A DNA stretch of 64,000 nt from Oscillospiraceae bacterium (GCA_015066105.1 SVOY01000003.1:62001-126000); one strand, 5' to 3'; positions 24,184 through 34,300 are shown, counted from the stretch's first letter. The notes: a model not told the origin generated them from the letters alone. Translations and numbers: made by a program.

Positions 24184-26103
24184 TCACAGATAAGAAATTT
24201 TTAAAAATTTCTTATCACTTGTTATGATTGTGTCTCCACGTCGTTTAGCAAACAAAACAACCTTTCGTGCGTAATCTTTCCAAGTATAAACAGGCTCCGG
24301 AATAGTTACTTCGATTACATTCGCTTTCTTCTCTAAGGGTTTGTAGGAAGAGGCCATCAACAAATTGAAATACTGTAAAAAATCATACTTAAGCTCAAAT
24401 CTGACTTTTTCCTGAAACGGTAGGCGTATGACACTTTTCTGAAACGTTACCAATTCTTCAAAAATTTCTTTATCAATGTTGTAGCTTTGAAGAAACGGCA
24501 GGATTTCTTTCCAAAAGAGTTCAAATTCGGATACAATTTCCATAAAGGCGCCCTCTTCAAGAAACCAACCTATGTTACCGAATTTTTCGTTATAATAAGA
24601 CCATTCGCCATTTGAAAAATCCGAACACTGTTCCTTTAATGTCCAGAAAAGCTTATTTAAAAAAGTTCCTTCGCATTCAAAAATATAATCGAGCAAAGAT
24701 TTATAAAAATCAAAATAACCAATGTCTTTTTCTTTGTTAAGATACATCGCGAAGTATTTAAGAAGACCTATGTGATGAAAGCACTGAAGACAGGTGCAAA
24801 ACATAATCGATTTAATCATGTCCTCAAAAGGCATATCTTCAGTACCGACAACTAAGTCTGTATACTCTGTAATATCTTCACAATCCGGTATGGTTGAATG
24901 AAGATAGTTCAGAGGGACTTTTGCAGTTTTAATACCGAATTTTTCACGATATTCCTTCTTGCCCATTAGTGAATTGGGATATACCTGACAGTAGTATACG
25001 GTTAATGCCGTTTGTTGTCCTGCTTCAATGAGTTTGCAAAGTCCTTGACAAAAGCTGTCATATGTTTCACCAGGCAATCCAAGTATCATCTCTGTATAAG
25101 TTGGCATATTATTCGCATTGTATTTTGTTACCAAATCCGAAAATGCTTCCATCGTAAAATTCTTTCGGTTCACATTTTTTAACGCAGTGTCACAAACAGT
25201 TTGGTAAGCAAGAGTTGCCGCTTTATTGAGTTTACTATCATAAAACAATTTAGATATTTCAAAAACGGTGTCGTTGCTGTTTTTAGCAAAACAGTTATTG
25301 AAGATATGAGGATAACCATTTTTCTTTTTTACGTCCACAACAAACTTTGCAATATCCAAATCCCTTTTTAATATACCAAAATTGCTGTCGGCACAAAAAA
25401 TATACTCAACTTTATGCTCACTACACCACAATATTTCCTGCCGCACTTTTTCAACAGGAAATTCTCTGATATCCGTGGTATAGCACCAATCACAATAGGC
25501 ACAATTATAAGGACAACCTCTATTAGTTTCAATTACTGCACAAAATTCTGTTGACTGGTTTTCTCTATAAATCTTTTCAAAATAACCTTCCAAATAAGGA
25601 GAGATAAACCCTTCTAAGGATTTATAATACTCTCTGTTATTATAAACCAACTCGCTTCCGTTTCTATAGGCTATATTTGAAATTTTATCAAAACTTTCGC
25701 CTGAAGCATACGCTTCCAATATTTTTTTAAACGGTACTTCGCCTTCTCCGTAGATCAAAACATCTACGAAAGGAAGCTCAGAAAACACATCGACATTTTC
25801 TGAAATTTGGTGTCCCCCAAAAATTATCAGACAATCCGGATATTTTTCTTTTATCACGGTCGCAAGAGTTTTACTGTATTCAAAAGTCCAATTGTAACAC
25901 GAAAAAGCAATAACACCGGGATTGGTGATTTTATTCATAACAATATCAATAGGCTCTCTTTTAAAAATAAATTCTGCAATCTCGTATTCATTTTTTATGC
26001 TTTCGTATTGCCAAGCGTACGCTGCCAGGCAACCTGTTGCATATGGATAATAATACGCTTTTCCGTAAGATAAATTTGCCTGAACAAAATACACTTTTTT
26101 CAT
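24184..26103 (-). CDS. Cobalamin-type radical SAM protein, paralog 3
   Basis: 639 aa. The order matches the other three: N-terminal YYPYATGCLAAYAWQ, B12-like FSCYNWTFEYSK and IIFGGHQIS, LIYGEGEVPF, radical SAM triad in CPYNCAYC followed by DWCYTTDIREFPVEK, EMILGLPGETYDSF, and a C-terminal LFAKRRGDTII. It follows the glycosyltransferase gene by 3 nt, consistent with tight translational coupling. The second half shares CLQCFHHIGLLKYFAMYL with paralog 1 (CVQCFHSLGILRFLAIYL), so paralogs 1 and 3 look closest. Confidence 0.8.
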   Translation of the reverse strand: MKKVYFVQANLSYGKAYYYPYATGCLAAYAWQYESIKNEYEIAEFIFKREPIDIVMNKITNPGVIAFSCYNWTFEYSKTLATVIKEKYPDCLIIFGGHQISENVDVFSELPFVDVLIYGEGEVPFKKILEAYASGESFDKISNIAYRNGSELVYNNREYYKSLEGFISPYLEGYFEKIYRENQSTEFCAVIETNRGCPYNCAYCDWCYTTDIREFPVEKVRQEILWCSEHKVEYIFCADSNFGILKRDLDIAKFVVDVKKKNGYPHIFNNCFAKNSNDTVFEISKLFYDSKLNKAATLAYQTVCDTALKNVNRKNFTMEAFSDLVTKYNANNMPTYTEMILGLPGETYDSFCQGLCKLIEAGQQTALTVYYCQVYPNSLMGKKEYREKFGIKTAKVPLNYLHSTIPDCEDITEYTDLVVGTEDMPFEDMIKSIMFCTCLQCFHHIGLLKYFAMYLNKEKDIGYFDFYKSLLDYIFECEGTFLNKLFWTLKEQCSDFSNGEWSYYNEKFGNIGWFLEEGAFMEIVSEFELFWKEILPFLQSYNIDKEIFEELVTFQKSVIRLPFQEKVRFELKYDFLQYFNLLMASSYKPLEKKANVIEVTIPEPVYTWKDYARKVVLFAKRRGDTIITSDKKFLKISYL

Positions 26104-26106
26104 CTG

Positions 26107-26823
26107 CTACTCCTCTTTTATTATTTCATCAACGGGCATAAAGTATATTTTTAAGATAATTAAATAATATGGTGCTAATTTGAAAAAGCTTGAATTACTT
26201 TTCCCTTCTTTTCTGCTGAAATTCTTGCACGGCACCTCAATAAATTCGCATCCCGATTTTAAAGGCTTAAAGATTAATTCGGGTATTAAATCCCAACCTT
26301 GACCCTGCCAGTTAATTCTCTTGTAAAATTTTATCGGTGCAATCTGTGTCGGATTTGTAAAATCAGTCAAAGAAGATTTATAAATAAATGCAAATAACTT
26401 CTGAGAAACAAAGTTTACAGCCTTTCTCAGCGCTCCGTAGCCATCAAAACCGTTCTTTTCAAGCCATCGACTGACTGAAACTATTTTTTCAGGATTTTCT
26501 TTAGACAATCTAACCATTTCCGGAAAAGACTTTGTATCCATTCCGTCATCGGCGGGCCAAATAATAATGTGTGAACCCTTTGCTTCAACAATCGCTTCCC
26601 TAATGGCATTGCCAAGTCCCGGAGCTTTTTGAAAAACATATCTGCAATCTGAATCGTCACATATGCAATTTACTGTTTTGACGCAACCATCTGTTGCTGT
26701 TTCCGACAGAACAAAAACATATTCATCCGCAAAATCATACTCTCTGATTTTTGAATACGCGTCATACAGAGCCTTCGTTTCATTAGTTGCACAAAAAGCA
26801 ACCGTAAGTTTATATTTTTCCAT
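26107..26823 (-). CDS. Glycosyltransferase family 2
   Basis: 238 aa from the ATG at 26823 (a GTG at 26832 overlapping the upstream stop is the alternative start). GT-A fold of the DPM1/GT2 kind: LTVAFCATNETKALY at the N-terminus, LGNAIREAIVEAKGSHIIIWPADDGMD (DDG as metal/nucleotide site) and a C-terminal basic FSRKEGKSNSSFFKL. No transmembrane helix. It is placed between two radical SAM paralogs and is the only glycosyltransferase in the operon, so it probably transfers the finished sugar to a lipid or protein acceptor. Confidence 0.8.
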   Translation of the reverse strand: MEKYKLTVAFCATNETKALYDAYSKIREYDFADEYVFVLSETATDGCVKTVNCICDDSDCRYVFQKAPGLGNAIREAIVEAKGSHIIIWPADDGMDTKSFPEMVRLSKENPEKIVSVSRWLEKNGFDGYGALRKAVNFVSQKLFAFIYKSSLTDFTNPTQIAPIKFYKRINWQGQGWDLIPELIFKPLKSGCEFIEVPCKNFSRKEGKSNSSFFKLAPYYLIILKIYFMPVDEIIKEE

Positions 26824-26828
26824 AAATA

Positions 26829-28748
26829 TCACATAGTTTCTTCTTGTATTTCAGAGGTGTAAATGTTTTTACCTCCTCGCCTTCCAAACCAAAGAACCTT
26901 TCTTGCATACTCATCCCAAGAGCGCGGAATATTTTCATCAATTATAGAATATTTACTTTTTTTCTTCTCTAAAGGTATGTGTTTTCCTAAAGTAAGAATT
27001 GACTTGAAATAATCCTTCCATGCATACTCAGTTTTTATTATCTTGTTATCTATATTTGCAGTCTTAAGGGTAAACTTCTGATATGCAACCAAATCCAATA
27101 TGAGTGAACTGTCATCGATATATTCTTTGAGCAATAAAAGTATATCTTCAAAGAAAGCATCGATACTTGATACAATTTTTAAAAAAGCATATTCTTCAAA
27201 CGGCCAAGCAACGTCGCCAAACATATCGTCAAAAAACACAACCGAAGCGTTACTTTTTATAACATTCTCAGCTCTGTCTTTTATTGTTATGAAAACATCA
27301 TTTTGCCTTTCATTTTTTAGCATAAAAGCCAAAATTCGGCTGTAAAAATCACTGTATTGAACATTATGATCATAATGCAAATATAACGCAACCAGCTGAA
27401 GTATTCCCAAATGATGCATGGCTAAAACGCAAGTCGAGAACATAACTGTTTCAACCCATTCTCTTTCATCCATAGATGCAGTTGATGTTATTATTCTTGA
27501 ATATTCTTGAATTCCGTCATCGGATGCCTTACTTCTGTGTGGCTGATTCAATGGGATTTTTGTAAAGTTCAACCTGTATTTTTTCATATAATCCTTTTTG
27601 CCCATTTCCGATAACGGAAGCCATTCGCACAAATGTACAAACAGAGAAGTATGTTGCCCGCATTCCAGTAGTTCATCGATACCCGACTTAAAGCTATCAA
27701 GTGTTTCACCCGGCAAGCCCAAAATCAAGTCTGTGTAAGTAGGAATTTTGTGTTTTGCATATTTTTTCAACAGTAATTTATAGTATTCTATATCTAAGTT
27801 TGACCTTCCAATGTTTTCCTGGACTGTTTTTGACATTGATTGGAAAGACAGCGTAACCCCTTTATCCATACCGTTTTCATTTAATTTTCTGGTTATATCA
27901 AACACTCTGTCTCCGGTATCCTTAGCATAAGACACCTGAAACTTCTGCGGATAACCGTAATCGTGGTGACACTGCAAAATTTTTTCAACAATCTGTTCGT
28001 CTCGAGGGAACATACCGAAATTAGCATCAGTAAAGCCGAGAAATTCTTTTTTATTCTTTGCTGCCCATTCAATATCGTTATATACTCTTTCCAAAGGAAA
28101 AAGTCTAACCCTTGTGTTTATTTTCCCCCAACTGCAATAAGCACAGTTGTTAGGACAACCTCTATTGGTTTCGACCAAAGGTATAAAATCTATATCAGGA
28201 TTTTCTTCGCACAGTCTGTCAAAAACGCCGCTTTCATACGGTGAAGGAAAATCAAACTCTTTGTGACATTCAAATTTATTATCTGTTATCTCGCCGTTTT
28301 TACTGCGATAAGAAATATTGCTTATCGTTGAAAGCCTCTCTTTATACAGCAAAGCTCTCAACAAGTCTCTGAATGTCACTTCTCCTTCATAATAAATTAA
28401 AATATCAATAAAGGGATGCTTCTCAAGAAGATTTGAATCGGGCGAAATCTGAGGACCACCGAAAACGATATAACATTCCGGATATAAGCGTTTTATTTTC
28501 TCGGCCATTTTTTTATTATATTCAAAATTCCAGATATAATTGGAAAAGCCTACAAGAAAAGGAGTTTCCAAAGTTTTTACAACTTCAGATATATCATTCC
28601 GCAAAAAATGTATTTTTTTAAGCTCATAATTTTCAGATATATATGAGTGCTTCCATGCATAAGAAGCCAACGCAGCAACCGCATAAGGAAAATGCACAGA
28701 AGATAAATTCATATATGTGGGTTGTATCAAATATATATTTTTTTTCAT
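26829..28748 (-). CDS. Cobalamin-type radical SAM protein, paralog 4
   Basis: 639 aa. B12-like N-terminal domain (HFPYAVAALASYAWK, VGFSNYIWNFEYNK, VFGGPQIS, IYYEGEVTF), radical SAM Cys triad in CPNNCAYC followed by SWGKINTRVRLFPLER, DLILGLPGETLDSF, and C-terminal LWFGRRGGKNIYTSE. SWG replaces the DW(C/G) of the other three. The ATG at 28748 follows a GGAGG ribosome site. Its end touches the glycosyltransferase start. Same length and domain order as paralogs 1-3, showing repeated tandem duplication of one ancestor. Confidence 0.8.
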   Translation of the reverse strand: MKKNIYLIQPTYMNLSSVHFPYAVAALASYAWKHSYISENYELKKIHFLRNDISEVVKTLETPFLVGFSNYIWNFEYNKKMAEKIKRLYPECYIVFGGPQISPDSNLLEKHPFIDILIYYEGEVTFRDLLRALLYKERLSTISNISYRSKNGEITDNKFECHKEFDFPSPYESGVFDRLCEENPDIDFIPLVETNRGCPNNCAYCSWGKINTRVRLFPLERVYNDIEWAAKNKKEFLGFTDANFGMFPRDEQIVEKILQCHHDYGYPQKFQVSYAKDTGDRVFDITRKLNENGMDKGVTLSFQSMSKTVQENIGRSNLDIEYYKLLLKKYAKHKIPTYTDLILGLPGETLDSFKSGIDELLECGQHTSLFVHLCEWLPLSEMGKKDYMKKYRLNFTKIPLNQPHRSKASDDGIQEYSRIITSTASMDEREWVETVMFSTCVLAMHHLGILQLVALYLHYDHNVQYSDFYSRILAFMLKNERQNDVFITIKDRAENVIKSNASVVFFDDMFGDVAWPFEEYAFLKIVSSIDAFFEDILLLLKEYIDDSSLILDLVAYQKFTLKTANIDNKIIKTEYAWKDYFKSILTLGKHIPLEKKKSKYSIIDENIPRSWDEYARKVLWFGRRGGKNIYTSEIQEETM

Positions 28749-28773
28749 CTAAGCTTTCCTCCGAAAGAAATCC

Positions 28774-29148
28774 TTACAGTGTAACAATATCCTTTTCACC
28801 ATTTTCCAATTCGATTCTATCCGTATAGAAAACAACTAAAAATGTATCTTCAATATAGTTAAAGCAATGCCTTATATTTTCATAAATCATAAACATATCC
28901 CCACTACTGAATATGTGCTCTTCGTGGTTATCGCCATATTCCAAATCAACTTTTATTTTACCTGAAATAATGTAAAAAACTTCTTTTGTAAACCGATGAT
29001 AATGATAATTACCTCTGTTTTGTCCCTTATGCGTAAAAACCGCGTTTGTCTGTGCATAATTTTCATGGGTTATCTGAACAAGAACTCCCCTTGCATCTTC
29101 ACAAATAAAATCAGGTTTTAATATTTCTACAAGTTTCATTTTTATCAC
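28774..29148 (-). CDS. Cupin-domain protein, sugar-epimerase or binding type
   Basis: 124 aa single cupin barrel: NYHYHRFTKEVFYIISGKI (His-x-His and Glu metal-type residues) and SSGDMFMIYENIRHCF. Its size and pattern resemble small cupins in capsule clusters (WxcM-like, dTDP-sugar isomerase-like). The start overlaps the stop of the upstream epimerase gene by 4 nt, so the pair probably works on the same sugar intermediate, for example as a 3- or 5-epimerase or a keto-isomerase. Specific reaction unknown. Confidence 0.7.
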   Translation of the reverse strand: MIKMKLVEILKPDFICEDARGVLVQITHENYAQTNAVFTHKGQNRGNYHYHRFTKEVFYIISGKIKVDLEYGDNHEEHIFSSGDMFMIYENIRHCFNYIEDTFLVVFYTDRIELENGEKDIVTL

Positions 29149-30080
29149 ATATTTCCATACACCGTATTTTTAATTATGCTGTAAACCTTAATAAGCTCTT
29201 CAATTCCATCATCAAGAGTATATAAAGGACTGAAGCCTACTGCTTCAATTTTTTCATTGGAGACTATATAGTTTCTCTTATCAGGATCTGTACCCACAGG
29301 AGCTTGCGTAAAACTGAAATCCGGAATATGATTTTTTATAACTCTGCAAAGGTCAAGCTTTGAAAGGTTAGCGGTACTCAAACCGCAGTTATATTTGTCG
29401 CCCTTCATACTTTCAAAATGATCCATAGCAAAAATAAAAGCTCTTGCGGCATCTCTGACGTGAAGGAAATTTCTTATAAAATTACCCTCGAAAATAATCA
29501 TTGAACGGTCAAAAACTGCACGGTATACAAAGTCATTAACCAAAAGATCAGTGCGCATTCTGGGCGAAGCACCGAAAAGGGTAGCAAAACGAAAAGTGAG
29601 GGAGTTCCCCTCTTCAAGGATTAATTTTTCTGCCGCCATTTTTGTCCTTCCGTAAAGAGAAATCGGTTCAATAGGAGACTCTTCTGTGCAGAGCTTATCA
29701 CCCTGACCGATACCATATCCACTGTTAGTACACGGAAAAATGATTTTCTGTTCATCGGCACGCAATCGAAGGAGGGTTTCAACAGCTTCAAAATTGGTTG
29801 TCTTTGCTGCAATCTTATCTTTTTCGCATAAAGGAAAACCGACCAACGCAGCAAGCGGAAAAATAAACTCCTTATCTATAAGAGCATTTTTTAAAGTTTC
29901 TTCATCGCGACAATCACCATTAATTATGTTGAAGTTTTTACGATTACAAACATCTAATAAAGATGACTGTTTATATAAAAAATTATCAAGAACTGTAACG
30001 TTGTGTCCCAATTCAAGAAGCATAGGAACCAAAACTGAGCCTAAATATCCGGCGCCGCCGGTAATAAGAATTTCAGACAT
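29145..30080 (-). CDS. NAD-dependent epimerase/dehydratase (extended SDR)
   Basis: 311 aa from the ATG at 30080 (a TTG at 30086 lies too close to the AGGAG). Rossmann motif ITGGAGYLGSVL (GxxGxxG), DNFLYKQSSLLD, PLAALVGFPLCEKD, catalytic Thr/Ser in FPCTNSGYG and YGRTK (Tyr-x-x-x-Lys), then SPRMRTDLLVND. First gene of the long operon, 47 nt after the -10 of a consensus promoter. Resembles GDP-sugar 4,6-dehydratase/4-epimerase types used to modify GDP-heptose or GDP-mannose; substrate inferred from context. Confidence 0.8.
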   Translation of the reverse strand: MSEILITGGAGYLGSVLVPMLLELGHNVTVLDNFLYKQSSLLDVCNRKNFNIINGDCRDEETLKNALIDKEFIFPLAALVGFPLCEKDKIAAKTTNFEAVETLLRLRADEQKIIFPCTNSGYGIGQGDKLCTEESPIEPISLYGRTKMAAEKLILEEGNSLTFRFATLFGASPRMRTDLLVNDFVYRAVFDRSMIIFEGNFIRNFLHVRDAARAFIFAMDHFESMKGDKYNCGLSTANLSKLDLCRVIKNHIPDFSFTQAPVGTDPDKRNYIVSNEKIEAVGFSPLYTLDDGIEELIKVYSIIKNTVYGNM

Positions 30081-30126
30081 ATTCAACTATCTCCTAAAAG
30101 CCAAAACGGCATAAATATTCAAACTA

Positions 30127-30155
30127 ATTATATCACAACCACTTTTTTTTGTCAA
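30127..30155 (-). promoter_or_regulatory. Promoter of the heptose/radical SAM operon
   Basis: Minus strand TTGACA (30150-30155), 17-nt spacer, TATAAT (30127-30132): perfect consensus. A 15-kb operon from here to the terminator at 14856-14884 is plausible. Confidence 0.75.
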
Positions 30156-30309
30156 TTAAGAAAGCGTTTTTCAGCTAAAGCAACGCTCAAAAAAAACACA
30201 CGAACAATTTACCACATTTACATCATATAAACCAAGCATATTAAACAACTCATCCATTCAACACGAGAGTTTAAACATACACCCAAAAACACCCGAATTA
30301 AATTACAAC

Positions 30310-30338
30310 TTGCAAATATATTTCACATATGATACAAT
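30310..30338 (+). promoter_or_regulatory. Promoter of the Lgt-like gene
   Basis: TTGCAA (30310-30315), 17-nt spacer, TACAAT (30333-30338). The -10 region ATATGATACAATG is the same as in the NRPS operon promoter at 38225-38253. Transcription starting near 30345 rules out upstream start codons. Confidence 0.65.
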
Positions 30339-30360
30339 GTTGCAGAAGGTGGTGAGTAAT

Positions 30361-31248
30361 TTGAATTTTCAATTAGGCAGTATGGAACAGTCTGTTTATG
30401 ATACCCTTGTTCTGTTTGGCGGTTTTCTTTCTTTAGTATATCTTTTTTGTAACATTAATAAGATAAAACGAATGCCGGGTAAGGTTTCAAAGCATATCAT
30501 AGACTATGCAAACAACAAAGGTACAAAATTACCTGTAGAAACTATTTTAGCCGTAATAGAAGTTTTTATTGTTGTAATTCTTTTTTATGCAACCGGCAGT
30601 GTTACCATTGAGCTTTTCGGTATGTGTCTGGGAATGTCAGCCAACTATTTCGGTATGATTTATTTTTCGCCTCTTCTGCTTGTTGCCGGATGCTATATAT
30701 TAGGCCTGGATGTAATAAAGGTGTTTGATACCATTGCCCCGGCATACCCTTTGGGACTGATTTTTTCTAAAATAGCCTGTCACTGCTCAGGCTGTTGCAA
30801 CGGAATGGAATGGGAAGGCGGCGTGTACAATCACAACACGGGATTAACAGAGGTGCCCATCCAGTTGATAGAAGCCTCCTGGGTGTTGCTTATATTTATA
30901 ATCCTTTTTGCATTGAGAAAAAAATACAAACGCGGCACCGGCTTCCCCTTATATATGCTCCTTTATTCCGGCATAAGATTTTTCAGTGAATTTTTAAGAC
31001 ATGAGCCCGATATTTTTATGGGACTCAAGCTTTATCAGCTCTGCTGTATTTCAGGCGTTATAATCGGCACGGTTATATATATAATTGCAATTAAATTTTC
31101 GGATAAAATCAGTTACAGCTTTACCGAAAAGAGCTTTGCCGCAGACTTTATCTGCAGTTACCTTGACAAGGCATTCGCAGCTTATGATAAATATGAGCTG
31201 AAAAAGCAGAAAAGGCCTATTGTTCATCACAAAAAGAAGAAAAGGTAA
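30361..31248 (+). CDS. Prolipoprotein diacylglyceryl transferase-like membrane enzyme
   Basis: 295 aa from the TTG at 30361, chosen because AGGTGGTGAG lies just upstream and the promoter overlaps earlier starts. About seven transmembrane helices. Lgt-like signatures: PLGLIFSKIACHCSGCCNGM (position of the Lgt GR-x-G-C region, here Cys-rich), EVPIQLIEASWVLLI (PxQLYE-like) and IRFFSEFLRHEP. A basic tail follows. Canonical Lgt transfers diacylglyceryl to lipobox Cys; paralogs of this family occur in biosynthetic clusters with other lipid or acceptor roles. Because of the deviations it may not be the housekeeping Lgt. It converges with the NRPS operon. Confidence 0.72.
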   Translation: MNFQLGSMEQSVYDTLVLFGGFLSLVYLFCNINKIKRMPGKVSKHIIDYANNKGTKLPVETILAVIEVFIVVILFYATGSVTIELFGMCLGMSANYFGMIYFSPLLLVAGCYILGLDVIKVFDTIAPAYPLGLIFSKIACHCSGCCNGMEWEGGVYNHNTGLTEVPIQLIEASWVLLIFIILFALRKKYKRGTGFPLYMLLYSGIRFFSEFLRHEPDIFMGLKLYQLCCISGVIIGTVIYIIAIKFSDKISYSFTEKSFAADFICSYLDKAFAAYDKYELKKQKRPIVHHKKKKR

Positions 31249-31263
31249 TTAAAGCATATAATA

Positions 31264-31301
31264 AGCAGGTCACTCTGGATTCAGTGACCTGCTCTTTTTT
31301 T
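31264..31301. terminator. Bidirectional terminator between the Lgt-like gene and the NRPS
   Basis: AGCAGGTCACT (31264-31274) and AGTGACCTGCT (31283-31293), then CTTTTTTT. The T run meets the NRPS stop codon. Confidence 0.75.
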
Positions 31302-34300
31302 ATCCGAAAAGGATATCTGTTAATTCTTCGGCATTTTCGGACTGAAAATAATGGCTTTTTGCATCAATGAATTTTACACCGTGCAGATTTTCAGCGAATT
31401 TTTTCCATTGCTTTTCTGTTTGCTTATAATTCAAAGTAAAAATATCCTTTTTACTGATAATCACAGTAACAGGTGTTACAAATCTGCTGTCTGCTTCAAA
31501 AAAGGTTTTATAAGCGAAATCAGTATCCCTGCGGAAGCGTGAAACAATTTCATTTTTAGCTTTGTCAGCGATACCGTCAAAGCCGGCACCGGCCTTGACA
31601 AAAGCCTTTTTGATAACAGAATCAGGAAATTTACCCCAAATGCTTTTTCCGCTTTTTGTTGCGGCAGGAATAATTGCACCTGCAAAATAATGAGCTGCAG
31701 CAAAGCCGTCCCTTTCAAGCTTTTTCAGTATGTTCATTGCAACAGCGGCACCGGCACAGTGCGAATAAAAGATGGTTTCAGTATCGCGGAAGATGCTTTC
31801 TATTTCTTCGGCGGCACCTTCACATTCAGCCACGGAATGAAGATATCTCACGAAGTAAACCGACACATTGTTGTGCTTATGCTTTATTTCATTCACAAGA
31901 GAACCGAAGCCCTCTGCTCCGCCACCGCCGAAAGGAAACAGAACAAGTGCTTTTTCCTCTTTTTCGGCTGTATGCAAAATCTCAAGGTACTCAAGCTCTT
32001 TTACCTCACATTTATTTAACATCAGGGCAAGCTTTTCGGGCGTAGAGTTATGCACAAACTCAGCGGAGGTGATGTTTTCAAAGCCCTCCTCGCTGAGCAA
32101 TGAAATCATTGAAAGGCTTGTACCGCCCAGCTCAAAAAAATCACTCTCCCGGCCAACTTTTTTCAAGCCAAGGGCTCTTTTAAAGGCTTCGCAAGCAAGC
32201 TTTTCTGCATCGTTTATCGGCTCTTCAAAATCAGCTTCTTTTATAAAGCTCACTTCCGGCAAGGCACTTCTGTTGATTTTACCGCTTGAGGTCAGAGGCA
32301 TTTCCTCAAGATGCACATAAGCGTTTGGAAGCATATAAGACGGCAGCTTTTTCTTTATCTCAGCTTTTATATCCGATGCCGCTTTCTCTTCGCCTGTGTA
32401 AAAGGCACATATATACTGCTCGCCGTTTTTATCCCTGCGGACAACAGCAACCGCCAACTCAACGCCGCCAACACCAGCAACCGCGCTTTCTATTTCTCCA
32501 AGCTCAATGCGAAGGCCGCGGATTTTCACCTGAAAGTCATTTCTGCCGACAAAAACAATATTTCCGTCCTCACGCCAATAAGCAAGGTCTCCCGTTTTGT
32601 AAAGCCTGCCCTCACCAAAGGGATTGTCAACAAATTTTTCTTTTGTAAGCTCGGGACTGTTGATGTAGCCGGCTCCCACACCGTCTCCGCCTATGCAGAT
32701 TTCCCCCGTTACTCCTATAGGAACGGGATTGAGATATTTATCGGTAATATATATCTGTACATTCGCAACAGGCTTGCCGATGTGAATATCAAGGCCGTCC
32801 TCACGGTTAAGCTCACCGCCGATATCCCACACACTGCACTCGCTCGGGCCGATGGGATTATAAACCTTTGCATACGGTGATTTTTCATACATCTGCGACA
32901 AAAGCTCGGCAGTAAGCGGCTCTCCTGAGGTGCAAATGCACTTTAAACGTGCCAATGCATCAGCATCAGGATTATCGCTGAAATAAATTTTAAGCCTTGT
33001 AGGAGTTGTCATAACAACATTTATGCCGTTGTTGACAACAGCCTCGGAAAACAGCCTTTGCAGGGTACTTTCTTTTTCATCAAGTACAACCGTAGTAAAG
33101 CCGTTTGTAAGAGGCAGCAAGGATTCTGCAATGAAATAGTCAAAGGATACACTGTTTACACAAGCGAACACACAATCCCCGATTTTATCCAGGGTTTCAA
33201 GGGTGTTGTTGTTCTTGCAGAAATTAAGAAGTCCCCTGCCCGTAAGCAAACAGCCTTTAGGCTGACCCGTGCTTCCCGAGGTATAAATGATGTAGCAGGA
33301 ACCGGTATTGACAACCGTCTGCGCCGTCAAGGTTGTTGTTATCGCTTCAAAATCACTGACTTCAATAACCGTTGAATTTATATCCGTCTCAATTTTTTCG
33401 TCTGTAATAAGAAGTGCAACCTTACAATTATCACACGCATATCTGATACGCTCTGACGGATATCTCTTGTCAAGAGGCAGAAAAACCGCACCGGTTTTAA
33501 GCACCGCAAGCTGAAGCGCAATAAGTCGGTGGCTTCTTTCAAGATGAACGGCTACAACATCGCCCTTGTTTACACCAAGCTGCACAAGCTTATCGGCATA
33601 AGCATTGACAAGCTCATCAAGCTCAGAATATGAGAGCTTTTTCTTTTTGAAAACAACAGCTGTTTTTGAAGGATTGTTTCTCACCTGTTGGCTGAACAGA
33701 TTGTAAACGCAGGTATCCTTATCATACTCAACCGCAGTATCGTTGAAGCCGTAAAGAACCTTCTGTTTTTCTTCATCGGTAAGCATATTGAGCTGACTGA
33801 TTTTTTTATGCGGATTCTCAACTGCATCCTCAATAAGCGCGATAAAGGAGTTCAGCATCGTCTGAATTTCCTTTTCGGTAAACATAGCTGTTCTGTATCG
33901 AATTTTTAGGTTATGTTTTTCTTCACCGAAGGACTGCATATGAATTTCCAAGGGAACAGAAAGAGAATTGCTGTAAATAAACTCAAATTTGTAACCATCA
34001 TTTTCAGAAAATTCCTGATAGTCAGCAGCAATGTCAAACAGACTGCTTTGCGGCTTTCCCGCTTCCTTCAGCAGCTCCTTAATATCGTGCTGAGTGAATT
34101 TCTGATGACGGAAAAGGGTCATCTGACCGTCTTCAATTTCAAGGGCATTTTGCAAAAAAGAGCCGTCAGAAACATTTATAACCAAAGGTACTATATGCAT
34201 ATAGAGGCCTATTGTGCTCAGCTCAGCCTGAGTAGTTCTGTTGAGCACCGGTATACCAATGGTGAACCGCTTTGTGCCGAGACTTCTGAAAATATAAGCA

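Noticed and set aside
14994..30080. Reading the cluster as Gram-negative LPS core biosynthesis
   Set aside because: The flanking genes are Firmicute and no LPS transport or heptosyltransferase gene is present; the GDP branch of the pathway is used for other glycans.
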